Shown here piece by piece: positions 8,022 through 16,569 of a DNA stretch of 64,000 nt. Position 1 is the stretch's first letter. Every line of letters starts with the position of its first letter. The stretch spans positions 1 through 64,000 of the forward strand of contig JAXMCI010000040.1 of the NCBI GenBank assembly GCA_046349435.1. The letters are read 5' to 3'. The notes under the pieces are model-generated. The model made no database searches and was not told the origin of the DNA. It worked only from the letters and a program-made list of their open reading frames with translations. The position numbers and the translations under genes are program-made. The DNA comes from JAXMCI01 sp046349435. GTDB taxonomy: Bacteria; Pseudomonadota; Alphaproteobacteria; Dongiales; Dongiaceae.

Positions 8022-8258
8022 CGCCACCATCACCGGGAGCTGCTGCGCGTCATCGCCGAGAAGGCGCCGGGCTCTCTGGACGAGCTGGCCCGATTGACCG
8101 GCAAGGCGAAGTCGAACCTCTCGCGCACGCTGCGGACCATCGAAGGCTACGGCCTCGTCCGCCTCGAACGCGGCGAGCGGGGCCGGATCGCGCCGAGGGT
8201 CATGCACGAGCGCGTGGAGCTGGATCTGCCCCTCACGATCTCGCGCAAGGCTGGCTGA
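8022..8258 (+). pseudogene. Remnant of an HTH DNA-binding protein
   Basis: In one frame the sequence reads HRELLRVIAEKAPGSLDELA, then a recognition helix GKAKSNLSRTLRTIEGYGLV, then a short wing ending in RVELDLPLTISRKAG and TGA at 8256-8258. This matches the C-terminal winged-HTH half of small MarR-like/antitoxin-type regulators. No ATG, GTG or TTG start is available in frame, and the N-terminal part expected of the family is not recognisable upstream, so the 5' end appears lost or frameshifted. The left boundary is approximate. Confidence 0.55.
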
Positions 8259-8318
8259 GCCTTGCCCCGGAGGGGCTCGGCAGCCCTTTGCGACTCCGCT
8301 CTGTATGGGGATCGGCAA

Positions 8319-8408
8319 TGGCGGAGGGGGTGGGATTCGAACCCACGGTACCCTCGCGGGTACAACGGTTTTCGAGACCGCCCCGATCGACCACTCCGGC
8401 ACCCCTCC
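8319..8408 (-). tRNA. tRNA-Ser (anticodon CGA)
   Basis: The minus strand folds as a 90-nt class II tRNA. The acceptor stem is GGAGGGG paired with CCCCTCC, the anticodon loop CTCGAAA gives anticodon CGA, the variable arm is long as in serine tRNAs, and the T arm is GTGGGTTCGAATCCCAC. The 3' CCA is encoded (8321-8319). It reads UCG codons. Confidence 0.95.
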
Positions 8409-8620
8409 GCGGGAGCCCAGCTTGCTGGGTCGCCTTGGCCCCGACGGGGCCGGCCGATTGAGCGGCGCGGACCCTAGCCGATCGCTCCCGGCGCCGCAAG
8501 CCTGGGCGCGTGCCGCCCGGGAGCCCGACGGCGCCGCCGGGGAACGCAGGCCGGGCCGGGCGGTTCTCCGGCCGGCCCGGCCTCTGCCGGGCGGCTCGGG
8601 ATCGAGGGCGGAGCGGCGGC

Positions 8621-9745
8621 ATGGCGGAATCGGCGGCGAGGCGGAGCGGGCCGGCCAAGGTCGACCGGCTGACGGCGATCCGCTTCTTCGCGGCCGCGTG
8701 GGTGGTGGTGTTCCACACCATGGGCTACCTGCACCCCGACTTCCGCGGGCTCGGGCCCCTGATCACCCACGGCGAGACGGCCGTCGACCTCTTCTTCGTG
8801 CTGAGCGGCTTCATCCTGGCGCATGTCTACTACGACGGCTTCGCCCGCCTGACCGGGCGGGCCTGGGGCGCCTTCCTGGTGCGGCGGCTGGCGCGGATCT
8901 ATCCCGCCCACCTCGTCATGCTGCTCGCCTGGATCGCCTATGTCGCCGCCGGGCGGCTGGGCGGGGCGGCGATCGCCACGCCGGAGCGCTACGCGCCGTC
9001 GGCCATCCTGACCAACCTGCTGCTGGTCCAGGGCTGGGGCTTCGACCGCTCGCTGACCTGGAACTACCCGGCCTGGTCGATCAGCGCCGAGTGGTTCGCC
9101 TACCTGCTGTTCCCGCCGCTCTGCCTGCTGCTGCACCGGCTGGGCCGCGCCCGGCCCTGGCTCGGGCTGCTGCTCGCCCAGGCGCTGCTGGTCGGGCTGC
9201 AGCTGGGCTTCGGCGCGCTCTACCGCACCTACGATTGCAGCCTGCTGCGCATCGCCCCGGAGTTCCTCGCCGGCATCTTTCTCTGGCAGCTGCGCGACCG
9301 GGTGCGGCTGCCGCGCCCCGACCTGCTGCTGGCGCTGGCGCTCGCCGGCTTCGTCGCGCTGGCGGCGAGCGGGGTCGGCCGGCTGCCGCTGGTGCTGGCG
9401 GCGCAGCTCGTCATCCTGCTCACCTACCGCGCCGCCGGGCCGCTCGGCCGGCTGCTCGCCTGGAAGCCGCTGGTCTATCTCGGCGAGGTCTCCTACTCGC
9501 TCTACATGGTGCACGCGCTGGTGCTGTCGGTGAGCTACCGGCTGCTGGCGAAGGCGGCGCCGCTCGAGACGCTGCAGGCCATGGCGCCGCTCGTCGTGCT
9601 GGCCGTCCTGGCGGCCGCGCAGCTCGCCGCCAGCCTGCTCTTCCACCTCGTCGAGGAGCCGGTGCGCCGCGCCGTCACCGCCCGCCTCGGCCGCGCCGGG
9701 CCGCGCCGCAGCCCGGCGGCCGGGCTGCACGAGCCGGTGCTCTGA
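8621..9745 (+). CDS. Membrane acyltransferase (acyltransferase 3 / OafA type)
   Basis: A 374-residue integral membrane O-acyltransferase. The N-terminal motif RLTAIRFFAAAWVVVFHTMGY includes the family's conserved arginine and histidine. Next come DLFFVLSGFILAHVY, the RRLARIYPAHLV motif and the WSISAEWFAYLLFP segment, with about ten hydrophobic spans in all. It probably transfers an acyl group to a surface glycan or lipid; the substrate is unknown. The ATG at 8621 is chosen because it gives a short cytoplasmic lead before the first motif. Its last 40 bp resemble a segment at 11855-11898. Confidence 0.9.
   Translation: MAESAARRSGPAKVDRLTAIRFFAAAWVVVFHTMGYLHPDFRGLGPLITHGETAVDLFFVLSGFILAHVYYDGFARLTGRAWGAFLVRRLARIYPAHLVMLLAWIAYVAAGRLGGAAIATPERYAPSAILTNLLLVQGWGFDRSLTWNYPAWSISAEWFAYLLFPPLCLLLHRLGRARPWLGLLLAQALLVGLQLGFGALYRTYDCSLLRIAPEFLAGIFLWQLRDRVRLPRPDLLLALALAGFVALAASGVGRLPLVLAAQLVILLTYRAAGPLGRLLAWKPLVYLGEVSYSLYMVHALVLSVSYRLLAKAAPLETLQAMAPLVVLAVLAAAQLAASLLFHLVEEPVRRAVTARLGRAGPRRSPAAGLHEPVL
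9697..9740 (+). repeat. Imperfect direct repeat, copy 1 (acyltransferase 3' end)
   Basis: About 40 of 44 positions match 11855-11898. The two copies bracket the copper amine oxidase gene. Confidence 0.6.
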
Positions 9746-9799
9746 GGGCCTCGGCCCGCCCCGCCGGACGTCCGGCCCGCCAGCCGCCCCGAGGGTACC

Positions 9800-11737
9800 T
9801 CAGTGGCAGCACGTCTTGGGCCGCGGCGGCGGCACGTCCAGCGCCGGATTTCGCTCGAAGAATCCGGCCGGCTCGAGCAGGAATCCGACATAGCCGACCG
9901 GCATCACCGGCCAGTCCTCGGGCCGCGGCACATGCAGGTGGGCGAGCGTGTACCAGACGACGATGTCGGTGTCGGCGACCGGCCGGTCCTGCCGCGTCCA
10001 CACCGGCAGCCCGTCGGCGCCGGCCCGCTGGTTGGGGTAGTCGCCCGCCGGGAAGTTCTCGTCGGGGTGATAGGGCGTCACCCAGAGGTGATTGGCGGCG
10101 AAGCCGGCGCGCTGCGCCACGCTCGCCTCCGGATCGACGAGCAGCACGCCGTTCTCGCCCGGCTTCAGCCGGTAGGCCACCGGCTCGCCCAGGGCGTTCA
10201 CCGACCCGGGATTGGCGATCAGCCAGTAGCGGCCGGCGGCAGGATCGACCCGGCGGCGGGCCGCCGCCTCGGTCGCGAGCAGGGTCGCCTCGGCCACGAA
10301 CGCGTTGCCGTGCGGATTGCCGGCGCCGCGCGGCACGGTCCTGGTGTTGACCTCGAGCACCGAGTTGCGCGGCCCGTCCACCTCCATGTCGAGCCGCACG
10401 TTGAAGATGTGCTGATGGATCTGCGCATAGAGCTGGCGGGCGACCAGCGTCCCGTATCCCGGCCTGGTCCCCGGCTCGACCGCCGCCGTGTTGAGGATGC
10501 CGGTCAGCTTCACCTCGAACTGGATTCGGCCGTCCTGGTAGAAGTACCAGAAGAAGCCGTAGTCGTAGTTGCCGACGGTCGCGAAGAAGGAGACGACCAG
10601 GCGACGCGACCGGCGGACCTCGGTGTCGCCGGTGCGCCAGTCCCGGTGGCGCCACAGCACGCCGAAATCCTCCTCGTGCATGCAGATGGCGTTGCCGATG
10701 CGCAGCGGCTCGCCGGTCGAGGCGGCGACCACCGCGTCGAAATAGTGGATCTCGCCCAGGCAGTCGCAGCCGAGCCGGAGCGAGTTCGCCATGGAGCCGA
10801 CGCCATATTCCCCGACGTCGAACGCGTTCTTGGTGTAGTGCCGCTTGCTCGGGTCGCCATAGGGAACGACCATCTCGGCGAGCGAGGCCCGGTAGATGAG
10901 GGGCCGGACGCGGCCCTGGTCCTCATAGCCGATGCGGTGGAGCACGAGACCCTCGCGCGCCGTGAACCCGATCCGGAAGTGCCATTTCTGCCAGGTCACG
11001 GCATTGCCGCGCACCGTGAAGCTCGGCCCGTCCGGCTGCACGATCTCGAGCGGCTTGAGATCGGTGCGGAAGCTGCCCTGGAACTCGGCGCCGTAGTTGC
11101 CGTCGTCGGGCGGCAGCGGCACGACCCCGTGATCCTCGACCTCGATCACCTCCATGGCGTTGAGGTCGACCAGCGGATGCAGCCCCTCGAGCGGCCGCGC
11201 ATAGCCGTTGTCGCGGGCGCTGCGCCGCAGCCAGCAGAACCCCCGCGCCAGCCGGCGCCCCGCCTCCCTGTCGTCGCCATACCAGCCGACGGACCAGGGA
11301 TCGACCATCACCAGGCCGGCATCCGCGATGCCCCGCTTGCGCAAGGCTTCGAGGAATGCCGGGCTGCGCTTGACGGCGGCCTCGCACTCGACGAACTCCT
11401 CGGGCGTGATGGTGGGCTGGACGCCCGGCAGGTCCGTCCAGGACCGGACCTCGCCGGCGGTCAGCCCGACGATGACCTCGGAGGTCACGCCCGACTCGTG
11501 ATCGAGCAGGCAGACGATCGCCTCCCGCTCGACCGCCATGCCGGGGCGGAACGCGAGGACGCTCGACTTCGCCGGCTCCCTGAGCCCGACGGAGATGAAT
11601 CGCGTGCGTCGGCCGAGGCGGCCGCTGGCCCGCAGGATCGCGACGGCCCGGCGGATCTCGTCCTCCGAAAGGGGCGACAGCGGATGCTCTGCCGTCGTCG
11701 TGTCGCCGCCCTCGGCGGTGGCTGCCAGTAGAGACAT
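9800..11737 (-). CDS. Copper-containing primary-amine oxidase
   Basis: A 645-residue copper/TPQ amine oxidase that would convert primary amines to aldehyde, ammonia and hydrogen peroxide. The TPQ precursor is Tyr391 in VGNYDYG, and the catalytic base is Asp307 in FDVGEYGVG. The copper ligands are His441 and His443 (QIHQHIF) and His602 (HLHVPRPEDWPVMP). Length fits the bacterial phenylethylamine/histamine oxidase type, and no signal peptide is seen. The ATG at 11737 has an upstream AAGGGAG. It is divergent from the polyamine-type transport operon, so its substrate may be the imported amine. The gene lies between two imperfect direct repeats. Confidence 0.94.
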   Translation of the reverse strand: MSLLAATAEGGDTTTAEHPLSPLSEDEIRRAVAILRASGRLGRRTRFISVGLREPAKSSVLAFRPGMAVEREAIVCLLDHESGVTSEVIVGLTAGEVRSWTDLPGVQPTITPEEFVECEAAVKRSPAFLEALRKRGIADAGLVMVDPWSVGWYGDDREAGRRLARGFCWLRRSARDNGYARPLEGLHPLVDLNAMEVIEVEDHGVVPLPPDDGNYGAEFQGSFRTDLKPLEIVQPDGPSFTVRGNAVTWQKWHFRIGFTAREGLVLHRIGYEDQGRVRPLIYRASLAEMVVPYGDPSKRHYTKNAFDVGEYGVGSMANSLRLGCDCLGEIHYFDAVVAASTGEPLRIGNAICMHEEDFGVLWRHRDWRTGDTEVRRSRRLVVSFFATVGNYDYGFFWYFYQDGRIQFEVKLTGILNTAAVEPGTRPGYGTLVARQLYAQIHQHIFNVRLDMEVDGPRNSVLEVNTRTVPRGAGNPHGNAFVAEATLLATEAAARRRVDPAAGRYWLIANPGSVNALGEPVAYRLKPGENGVLLVDPEASVAQRAGFAANHLWVTPYHPDENFPAGDYPNQRAGADGLPVWTRQDRPVADTDIVVWYTLAHLHVPRPEDWPVMPVGYVGFLLEPAGFFERNPALDVPPPRPKTCCH

Positions 11738-11854
11738 CGTGCTCCCTTTCACTCGGATCCTATGGGACCTGCCGGCGGGCGAGCCCGATAGCGATGATGA
11801 CACGGTTTACGCCGCAGCCCCACGGCCAGCCAAGCTCGAAGGTTCGGGCTTGCG

Positions 11855-11898
11855 CGGGCCGCGGCGCAGCCCGGCCGCCTGGCTGCGCGAGCCGGTGC
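11855..11898 (+). repeat. Imperfect direct repeat, copy 2
   Basis: Resembles the 3' end of the acyltransferase gene (9697-9740). It lies 118 bp upstream of the amine oxidase start, in the divergent promoter region. Confidence 0.6.
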
Positions 11899-11909
11899 CG
11901 CAGGGCGGT

Positions 11910-11923
11910 TGTTCGCCCGGACA
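11910..11923. promoter_or_regulatory. Candidate TetR-type operator (TGTTC-N4-GGACA)
   Basis: TGTTCGCCCGGACA has the same 5-4-5 layout as the site in front of the TetR gene (TGTTC-N4-GAACA) with one changed base. It lies 9 bp upstream of the -35 box at 11933. Confidence 0.4.
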
Positions 11924-11932
11924 ACGGTCTGT

Positions 11933-11962
11933 TTGACAGCTCAAATGCGCCTCCGCTAGGGT
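11933..11962 (+). promoter_or_regulatory. Promoter of the amine transport operon
   Basis: TTGACA (11933-11938), an 18-bp spacer and TAGGGT (11957-11962) lie 38 bp upstream of the hydrolase start codon. Confidence 0.5.
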
Positions 11963-11999
11963 CCCTGCTCCTGTGCCGCAGGCTGGGAGGGACCCGGGA

Positions 12000-12680
12000 A
12001 TGACCGCCGCTGCCCCGTGGGCGCGCACCGCGCTGGTCGCCGTCGACCTGCAGCGGGAATGCATCGAGGCCGAGGGCGCCTGGCCGATCTACAATCGCGA
12101 CGCGCTGCTGGCCAACGCCGCCGCCGCGATCGCCGGCGCTCGGGCCGCCGGCATCCCGGTGATCTACACCCAGCACTGGCTCGACCCGCGCGGCGTCGAC
12201 GCGCTGCGCTACGAGCCGCGGCTGCCCGACGGCCGCCCGACCCACAGCCTGGCCGGCGACCCGATGGCCGAGATCCACCCGGCCGTGGCGCCCGGCCCCG
12301 ACGACATCGTCATCCGCAAGCAGCGCTGGAGCGGCTTCTACGGCACCAACCTCGAGCTGGTGCTGAACCGCCTCGACATCGACCACCTGATCATGCTCGG
12401 CGTCTGGACCGAGGCCTGCTTCGAGACCACCGTCTGGGACGCCATCTGGCGCGACTACCGCCTGACCATCGTCAAGGACGCCTGCGGCACCGCCACCGAC
12501 CTGATGCACATGACGGCGATCCTCGACCTCGCCAACTGGCTCTATGGCGGCAGCATCGCGACGGCGGCCGAGCTGGCCAAGGGGCTGGCCGGCCAGCCCT
12601 GGCGCGCCTGGCGCTTCGAGCGGCCGAGCGCCTTCGCCTACACCGTCGAGACCGTGCGGGCGATGTACGACTCGATCTGA
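12000..12680 (+). CDS. Cysteine hydrolase, isochorismatase-like family
   Basis: A 226-residue hydrolase with the family's Asp-Lys-Cys triad: Asp in LVAVDLQREC, Lys in IVIRKQRWSGFYGT and Cys in GVWTEACFETT. Such enzymes hydrolyse amides, ureas or carbamates; the substrate here is unknown, but the operon with amine transport makes an N-acyl or carbamoyl amine plausible. The ATG at 12000 follows GGGAGGG by about 8 bp; an upstream in-frame ATG at 11973 has no such site. Confidence 0.9.
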   Translation: MTAAAPWARTALVAVDLQRECIEAEGAWPIYNRDALLANAAAAIAGARAAGIPVIYTQHWLDPRGVDALRYEPRLPDGRPTHSLAGDPMAEIHPAVAPGPDDIVIRKQRWSGFYGTNLELVLNRLDIDHLIMLGVWTEACFETTVWDAIWRDYRLTIVKDACGTATDLMHMTAILDLANWLYGGSIATAAELAKGLAGQPWRAWRFERPSAFAYTVETVRAMYDSI

Positions 12681-12718
12681 TAGAACCCACGGCAACGACG
12701 AGACAGGGGAGGGGACCG

Positions 12719-13771
12719 ATGAAGCGCCGCACGTTCCTGCAAGGCGCCGCCACGCTCGCGGCGGGCGCCGCGCTGGCGCCGATGGTGGTGCGCCGGGCCG
12801 AGGCGGCCGGGCCGCTCCGGCTGCTGACCTGGGAGGGCTATGCCGAGGATGCCTGGGTCAAGGACTTCGAGCAGGCCAACGGCGCCACCGTCACCAAGAC
12901 CTATGTCGGCTCGAACGACGAGTACATGGCCAAGCTGGCCGCCGGCGGCGGCGAGTACGACCTGGTGGTGATCGTCAGCGCGCTCGCCCAGCGGGCGATC
13001 AATGCCGGGTTCGTCGAGGCGCTCGACCGCGACGCGATCCCCAACCTGAAGCAGCTCTATACGCGCCTGCAGGACCCCGGCTTCGCGACCAAGGACGGCA
13101 AGCTCTATGGCGCGCCGACCTTCCTCGCCATCTCGCCGGTGACGGTCAATGCCGAGGCGATCCCCACCGGCAGCGATTTCGGCGTGCTGTTCGACAAGGC
13201 CAATGCCGGCAAGATCGCCATGTGGGACGACGTCTCGACGCTCGGCGACACCGCCAACTGGATGGGCATCGACAACATCTGGACGATGAGCGACGAGCAG
13301 CTCGCCGCGGTGAAGGCCAAGCTGATCGAGCAGAAGCCGATGGTGCGCACCTACTGGTCGCAGGCCGGCGAGGCGATCGACCTGTTCATGAACAAGGAGA
13401 TCGTCGCCTCCAACTCCTGGAGCTACATCACCACGACGCTGCAGTCGCGCGGCCTGAAGGTGCGCGACTTCCCGGGCAAGCCGCCGATCGGCGCCATCGA
13501 TTCCCACTTCATCGTCAAGGGCAGCGCCAACCGCGCGCTGGCCCTCAACTTCATCGACCACGTGCTCGGCGCCAAGGCCCAGGGCGCGATCGCCGAGCTC
13601 ACGGGCTATACCCCGACCAACCCGCAGTCGCGCCAGTTCATGAAGCCGGAGACCTGGCAGAAGCTGCGGCTCGACGACGTCCAGGGCACCATCGACAAGA
13701 TGAAGTTCTGGGAGGACATCCCGCGCCGCGCCAAGTACCTCGAGGTGCTGAACGAGGTGAAGGCCGCCTGA
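12719..13771 (+). CDS. PotD-like ABC substrate-binding protein
   Basis: A 350-residue periplasmic binding protein of the spermidine/putrescine type. The N-terminus carries a twin-arginine-like signal (KRRTFLQGAATLAAGAALAP). The mature part opens with LRLLTWEGYAEDAWVKDFE, and the family's downstream elements are visible (YDLVVIVSALAQRAI; TPTNPQS). It ends TGATG, overlapping the ATPase start, and begins 38 bp after the hydrolase. It likely binds a polyamine or related amine; the exact ligand is not determinable. Confidence 0.9.
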   Translation: MKRRTFLQGAATLAAGAALAPMVVRRAEAAGPLRLLTWEGYAEDAWVKDFEQANGATVTKTYVGSNDEYMAKLAAGGGEYDLVVIVSALAQRAINAGFVEALDRDAIPNLKQLYTRLQDPGFATKDGKLYGAPTFLAISPVTVNAEAIPTGSDFGVLFDKANAGKIAMWDDVSTLGDTANWMGIDNIWTMSDEQLAAVKAKLIEQKPMVRTYWSQAGEAIDLFMNKEIVASNSWSYITTTLQSRGLKVRDFPGKPPIGAIDSHFIVKGSANRALALNFIDHVLGAKAQGAIAELTGYTPTNPQSRQFMKPETWQKLRLDDVQGTIDKMKFWEDIPRRAKYLEVLNEVKAA

Positions 13772-14895
13772 TGGCGGCCGGGCGGAGCGGGGACGGCGGC
13801 GCCGACCGCCCGGTCGTCCGCCTCGAGGCGGTGCGCAAGCGCTTCGGCGCGGTCACCGCCGTCGCCGAGGTCAGCCTCGAGATCCAGCGCGGCGAGTTCC
13901 TGACGCTGCTCGGCCCGAGCGGCTGCGGCAAGACCACGACCTTGCGGCTGATCAGCGGGCTCGAGGTGCCGGACGACGGCCTGGTCTGGCTGGAGGACCG
14001 CGTCGTCAACGACGTCCCGCCCTTCCGGCGCGACGTCAACACGGTGTTCCAGAGCTACGCCCTCTTCCCGCATCTCAGCGTCTTCGACAACGTCGCCTAC
14101 GGCCTGACCCTGAAGCGGCTGCCGAGGCCCGAGCTGCGCGCCCGCGTCTCGGCGATGCTGGAGCGGGTCGGCCTGTCGGACAAGGCGCGGCGCCTGCCGC
14201 GCGAGCTGTCGGGCGGCCAGATGCAGCGCGTCGCGCTGGCCCGCGCGCTGGTCAACGAGCCGCGCGTCCTGCTGCTCGACGAGCCGCTCGGCGCGCTCGA
14301 CGCCCGGCTGCGCCAGGCCATGCAGCTCGAGCTGCGCCGCCTGCATCTCGATCTCGGCCTGACCTTCGTCTGCGTCACCCACGACCAGGAGGAGGCCCTG
14401 GTCATGAGCAACCGCATCGCGGTGATGCAGGACGGCCGCATCGCCCAGCTCGGCACGCCGCGCGAGATCTTCGAGCGCCCGGCCAGCCGCTTCGTCGCCG
14501 ACTTCATCGGCGGCTGCAACTTCCTGCCGGCGCGGCACGAAGGCGGCGGCCGGCTGCTGCTGCCGGGCGGGGTGGCGTGGCGGGTCGATCCGGCCCGCAT
14601 CCCGGCCCTGGTCCCGGGCAGCGGCGGCGGCGCCCTGGTGGCGGCGATCCGCCCGCAGCGCGTCGAGCTGCGCCCGCCCGGCGACGCCGGCCCGCTCTCC
14701 GCCGCGGCGACGCTGCGCGACATCGTCTATGCCGGCGCGGCGCAGCGGCTGCACCTGACGCTGGCGCCCGGCACCGAGCTGGTCGCCGAGCTGCCCGGCC
14801 GGGCCGCGGCGGGCCTCGCGCCCGGCGCCGCGGTCACCATCGGGGTGGCGCCCGAGGACCTGCTGCTCTTCCCGGACGGCGGAGCCGGCGCATGA
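13771..14895 (+). CDS. PotA-like ABC transporter ATP-binding protein
   Basis: A 374-residue ATPase with Walker A (GPSGCGKTT), Q-loop (VFQSYALFPH), signature (LSGGQMQR), Walker B (VLLLDEPLGALD) and switch His (VTHDQEEAL). A C-terminal TOBE-type regulatory domain follows (FIGGCNFLPARHEGGG; VAPEDLLLFP). This two-part layout is typical of the polyamine/iron/sulfate importer class. Starts overlap the upstream stop by 1 bp and the downstream permease start by 4 bp. Confidence 0.93.
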   Translation: MAAGRSGDGGADRPVVRLEAVRKRFGAVTAVAEVSLEIQRGEFLTLLGPSGCGKTTTLRLISGLEVPDDGLVWLEDRVVNDVPPFRRDVNTVFQSYALFPHLSVFDNVAYGLTLKRLPRPELRARVSAMLERVGLSDKARRLPRELSGGQMQRVALARALVNEPRVLLLDEPLGALDARLRQAMQLELRRLHLDLGLTFVCVTHDQEEALVMSNRIAVMQDGRIAQLGTPREIFERPASRFVADFIGGCNFLPARHEGGGRLLLPGGVAWRVDPARIPALVPGSGGGALVAAIRPQRVELRPPGDAGPLSAAATLRDIVYAGAAQRLHLTLAPGTELVAELPGRAAAGLAPGAAVTIGVAPEDLLLFPDGGAGA

Positions 14896-15779
14896 GCGCG
14901 GCCGCCGCCGCCGCGGCGGCGGCGCGCCGGCACCGCCGCCGCGAGCTGGCGCGCCTCGCGCTGTTCTTCGGGCCGGCCGCGCTCTACGCGCTGGTCTTCA
15001 TGGTGCTGCCCTACGCCAACCTGCTGCAGTTCAGCGTCTGGCGGGTGGAGAACTACGCGGTGGCGCCCGACCTGACGCTGGCCAATTACGGGCGCGTCTT
15101 CGCCAACCCGCTCTACCTCAAGGTGCTCGGCAACTCCTTCCAGGTGGCGGCGATCGTCACGGCGGCGGCCGTCGCGCTGGGCTATCCCCTGGCGCTCTTC
15201 GTCGCCTGCTTCGCCGGGCGGTCGCGCCGCCTGCTCTACTTCCTGGTGGTGATCCCGCTCTGGACCAGCTTCCTGCTGCGCGCCTTCATCTGGCGGATCA
15301 TCCTCGGCCGCGAGGGGGTGATCAACTCGGCGCTCGGCTTCCTCGGCCTCACCGACCAGCCGCTCAGCATGCTGCTGTTCAACCGCTTCAGCGTCTGCGT
15401 CGCGCTGACCTACGTCTTCGTGCCCTTCGTCGTGCTGCCGGTGCATGCCGCGATCGAGAAGATCCCGCCCGAGCTGCTCGAGGCCAGCCTCGACCTCGGC
15501 GCCGGGCCGTGGCGCACGCTGCGCCGGGTGATCCTGCCGCTCAGCCTGCCCGGGCTGCTCGCCGGCGCGGTCTTCGCCTTCTGCCTCAGCTTCGGCGACT
15601 TCGTCGCGCCGACGCTGCTCGGCGGCCCGAGCGGGCTGATGATCTCCAGCGTCATCATCAACCAGTTCGGCGCCGCCTTCGACTGGCCGTTCGGCAGCGC
15701 GCTGGCGGTCATCACCATCCTGGTGGTCGGCGCCGCGGTGCTGCTGGTCGGCCGGCTGGAGCGGCGGGCCCATGCCTGA
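14892..15779 (+). CDS. PotB-like ABC transporter permease
   Basis: A 295-residue inner-membrane permease of the polyamine importer class with six predicted spans, beginning LALFFGPAALYALVFMVLPY. The EAA motif that docks with the ATPase is LLEASLDLGAGPWRTLRRVILP. The alanine-rich, basic N-terminus is cytoplasmic. It overlaps both neighbours, consistent with one polycistronic unit. Confidence 0.92.
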   Translation: MSAAAAAAAAARRHRRRELARLALFFGPAALYALVFMVLPYANLLQFSVWRVENYAVAPDLTLANYGRVFANPLYLKVLGNSFQVAAIVTAAAVALGYPLALFVACFAGRSRRLLYFLVVIPLWTSFLLRAFIWRIILGREGVINSALGFLGLTDQPLSMLLFNRFSVCVALTYVFVPFVVLPVHAAIEKIPPELLEASLDLGAGPWRTLRRVILPLSLPGLLAGAVFAFCLSFGDFVAPTLLGGPSGLMISSVIINQFGAAFDWPFGSALAVITILVVGAAVLLVGRLERRAHA

Positions 15780-16569
15780 CGCCTTCGCCCGCTGGGCGGG
15801 CGGGCTGCGCCGCGCCGCCACCCTGCTGGGCGTCGGCGTGCTTGCCTTCCTCTATCTGCCGATCCTGACGCTCATCGTCTATTCCTTCAGCGTCGGCCGC
15901 AGCTTCACGGTGCCGATCCAGGGCCTGACCTTGGCCTGGTACGCCAAGCTCGCCGGCAATGACGAGCTGCTGCACGCCATCGGCAACAGCCTGATCGTCG
16001 GCGCCGGCACGGTGCCGCTGTCCCTGCTGCTCGGCGTGCCCGCGGCCTATGCGCTGGCCCGCTTCCGCCACCCCGCGCTGCGGCTCGCCGAGCCGGTGCT
16101 GCAGCTGCCGCTGATGATCCCCGGCCTGATCACCGGCCTCTCCGTCCTGCTGCTGCTGAAGCGGCTGGGATTCGGCCTGTCGCTCGGCGCCGTGGTGCTC
16201 GGCCATACCGTCGCCTGGCTGCCGATCGTCGTCACCCAGGTCTTCGCCCGGCTGCGCCGGCTCGACCGCCGCATCGAGGAGGCGAGCCTCGACCTCGGCG
16301 CCGGGCCGCTGCGCACCTTCGCGCGCATCGTGCTGCCCAACATCCGCGGCGCGGTGATCGGCAGCGGCCTGCTGGTCTTCACCCTCAGCTTCGACGAGGT
16401 GGCGATCACCTTCATGCTGACCGCCACCGAGAACACCCTGCCGATGCAGATCTGGGCGATGCTGCGCCAGGGCGTGACGCCGGAGATCTGCGCGGTGGCG
16501 ACGCTGACCGTGGTGGTGTCGGCGGTGTTGGCGACGCTCGGGCTGCGGCTGCAGCAGGACCGGCGATGA
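15772..16569 (+). CDS. PotC-like ABC transporter permease
   Basis: A 265-residue second permease that would pair with the preceding one. It starts with a first span LGVGVLAFLYLPILTLIVYSF and carries the EAA motif EEASLDLGAGPLRTFARIVLP. It overlaps the upstream permease by 8 bp and the FAD oxidoreductase by 4 bp (ATGA). Confidence 0.92.
   Translation: MPDAFARWAGGLRRAATLLGVGVLAFLYLPILTLIVYSFSVGRSFTVPIQGLTLAWYAKLAGNDELLHAIGNSLIVGAGTVPLSLLLGVPAAYALARFRHPALRLAEPVLQLPLMIPGLITGLSVLLLLKRLGFGLSLGAVVLGHTVAWLPIVVTQVFARLRRLDRRIEEASLDLGAGPLRTFARIVLPNIRGAVIGSGLLVFTLSFDEVAITFMLTATENTLPMQIWAMLRQGVTPEICAVATLTVVVSAVLATLGLRLQQDRR

Noticed and set aside
9763..9776. GCCGGACGTCCGGC palindrome between the acyltransferase and amine oxidase genes as an operator
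   Set aside because: It lies between two convergent gene ends, so a terminator-like or neutral palindrome is more likely; there is no T run to support a terminator call.
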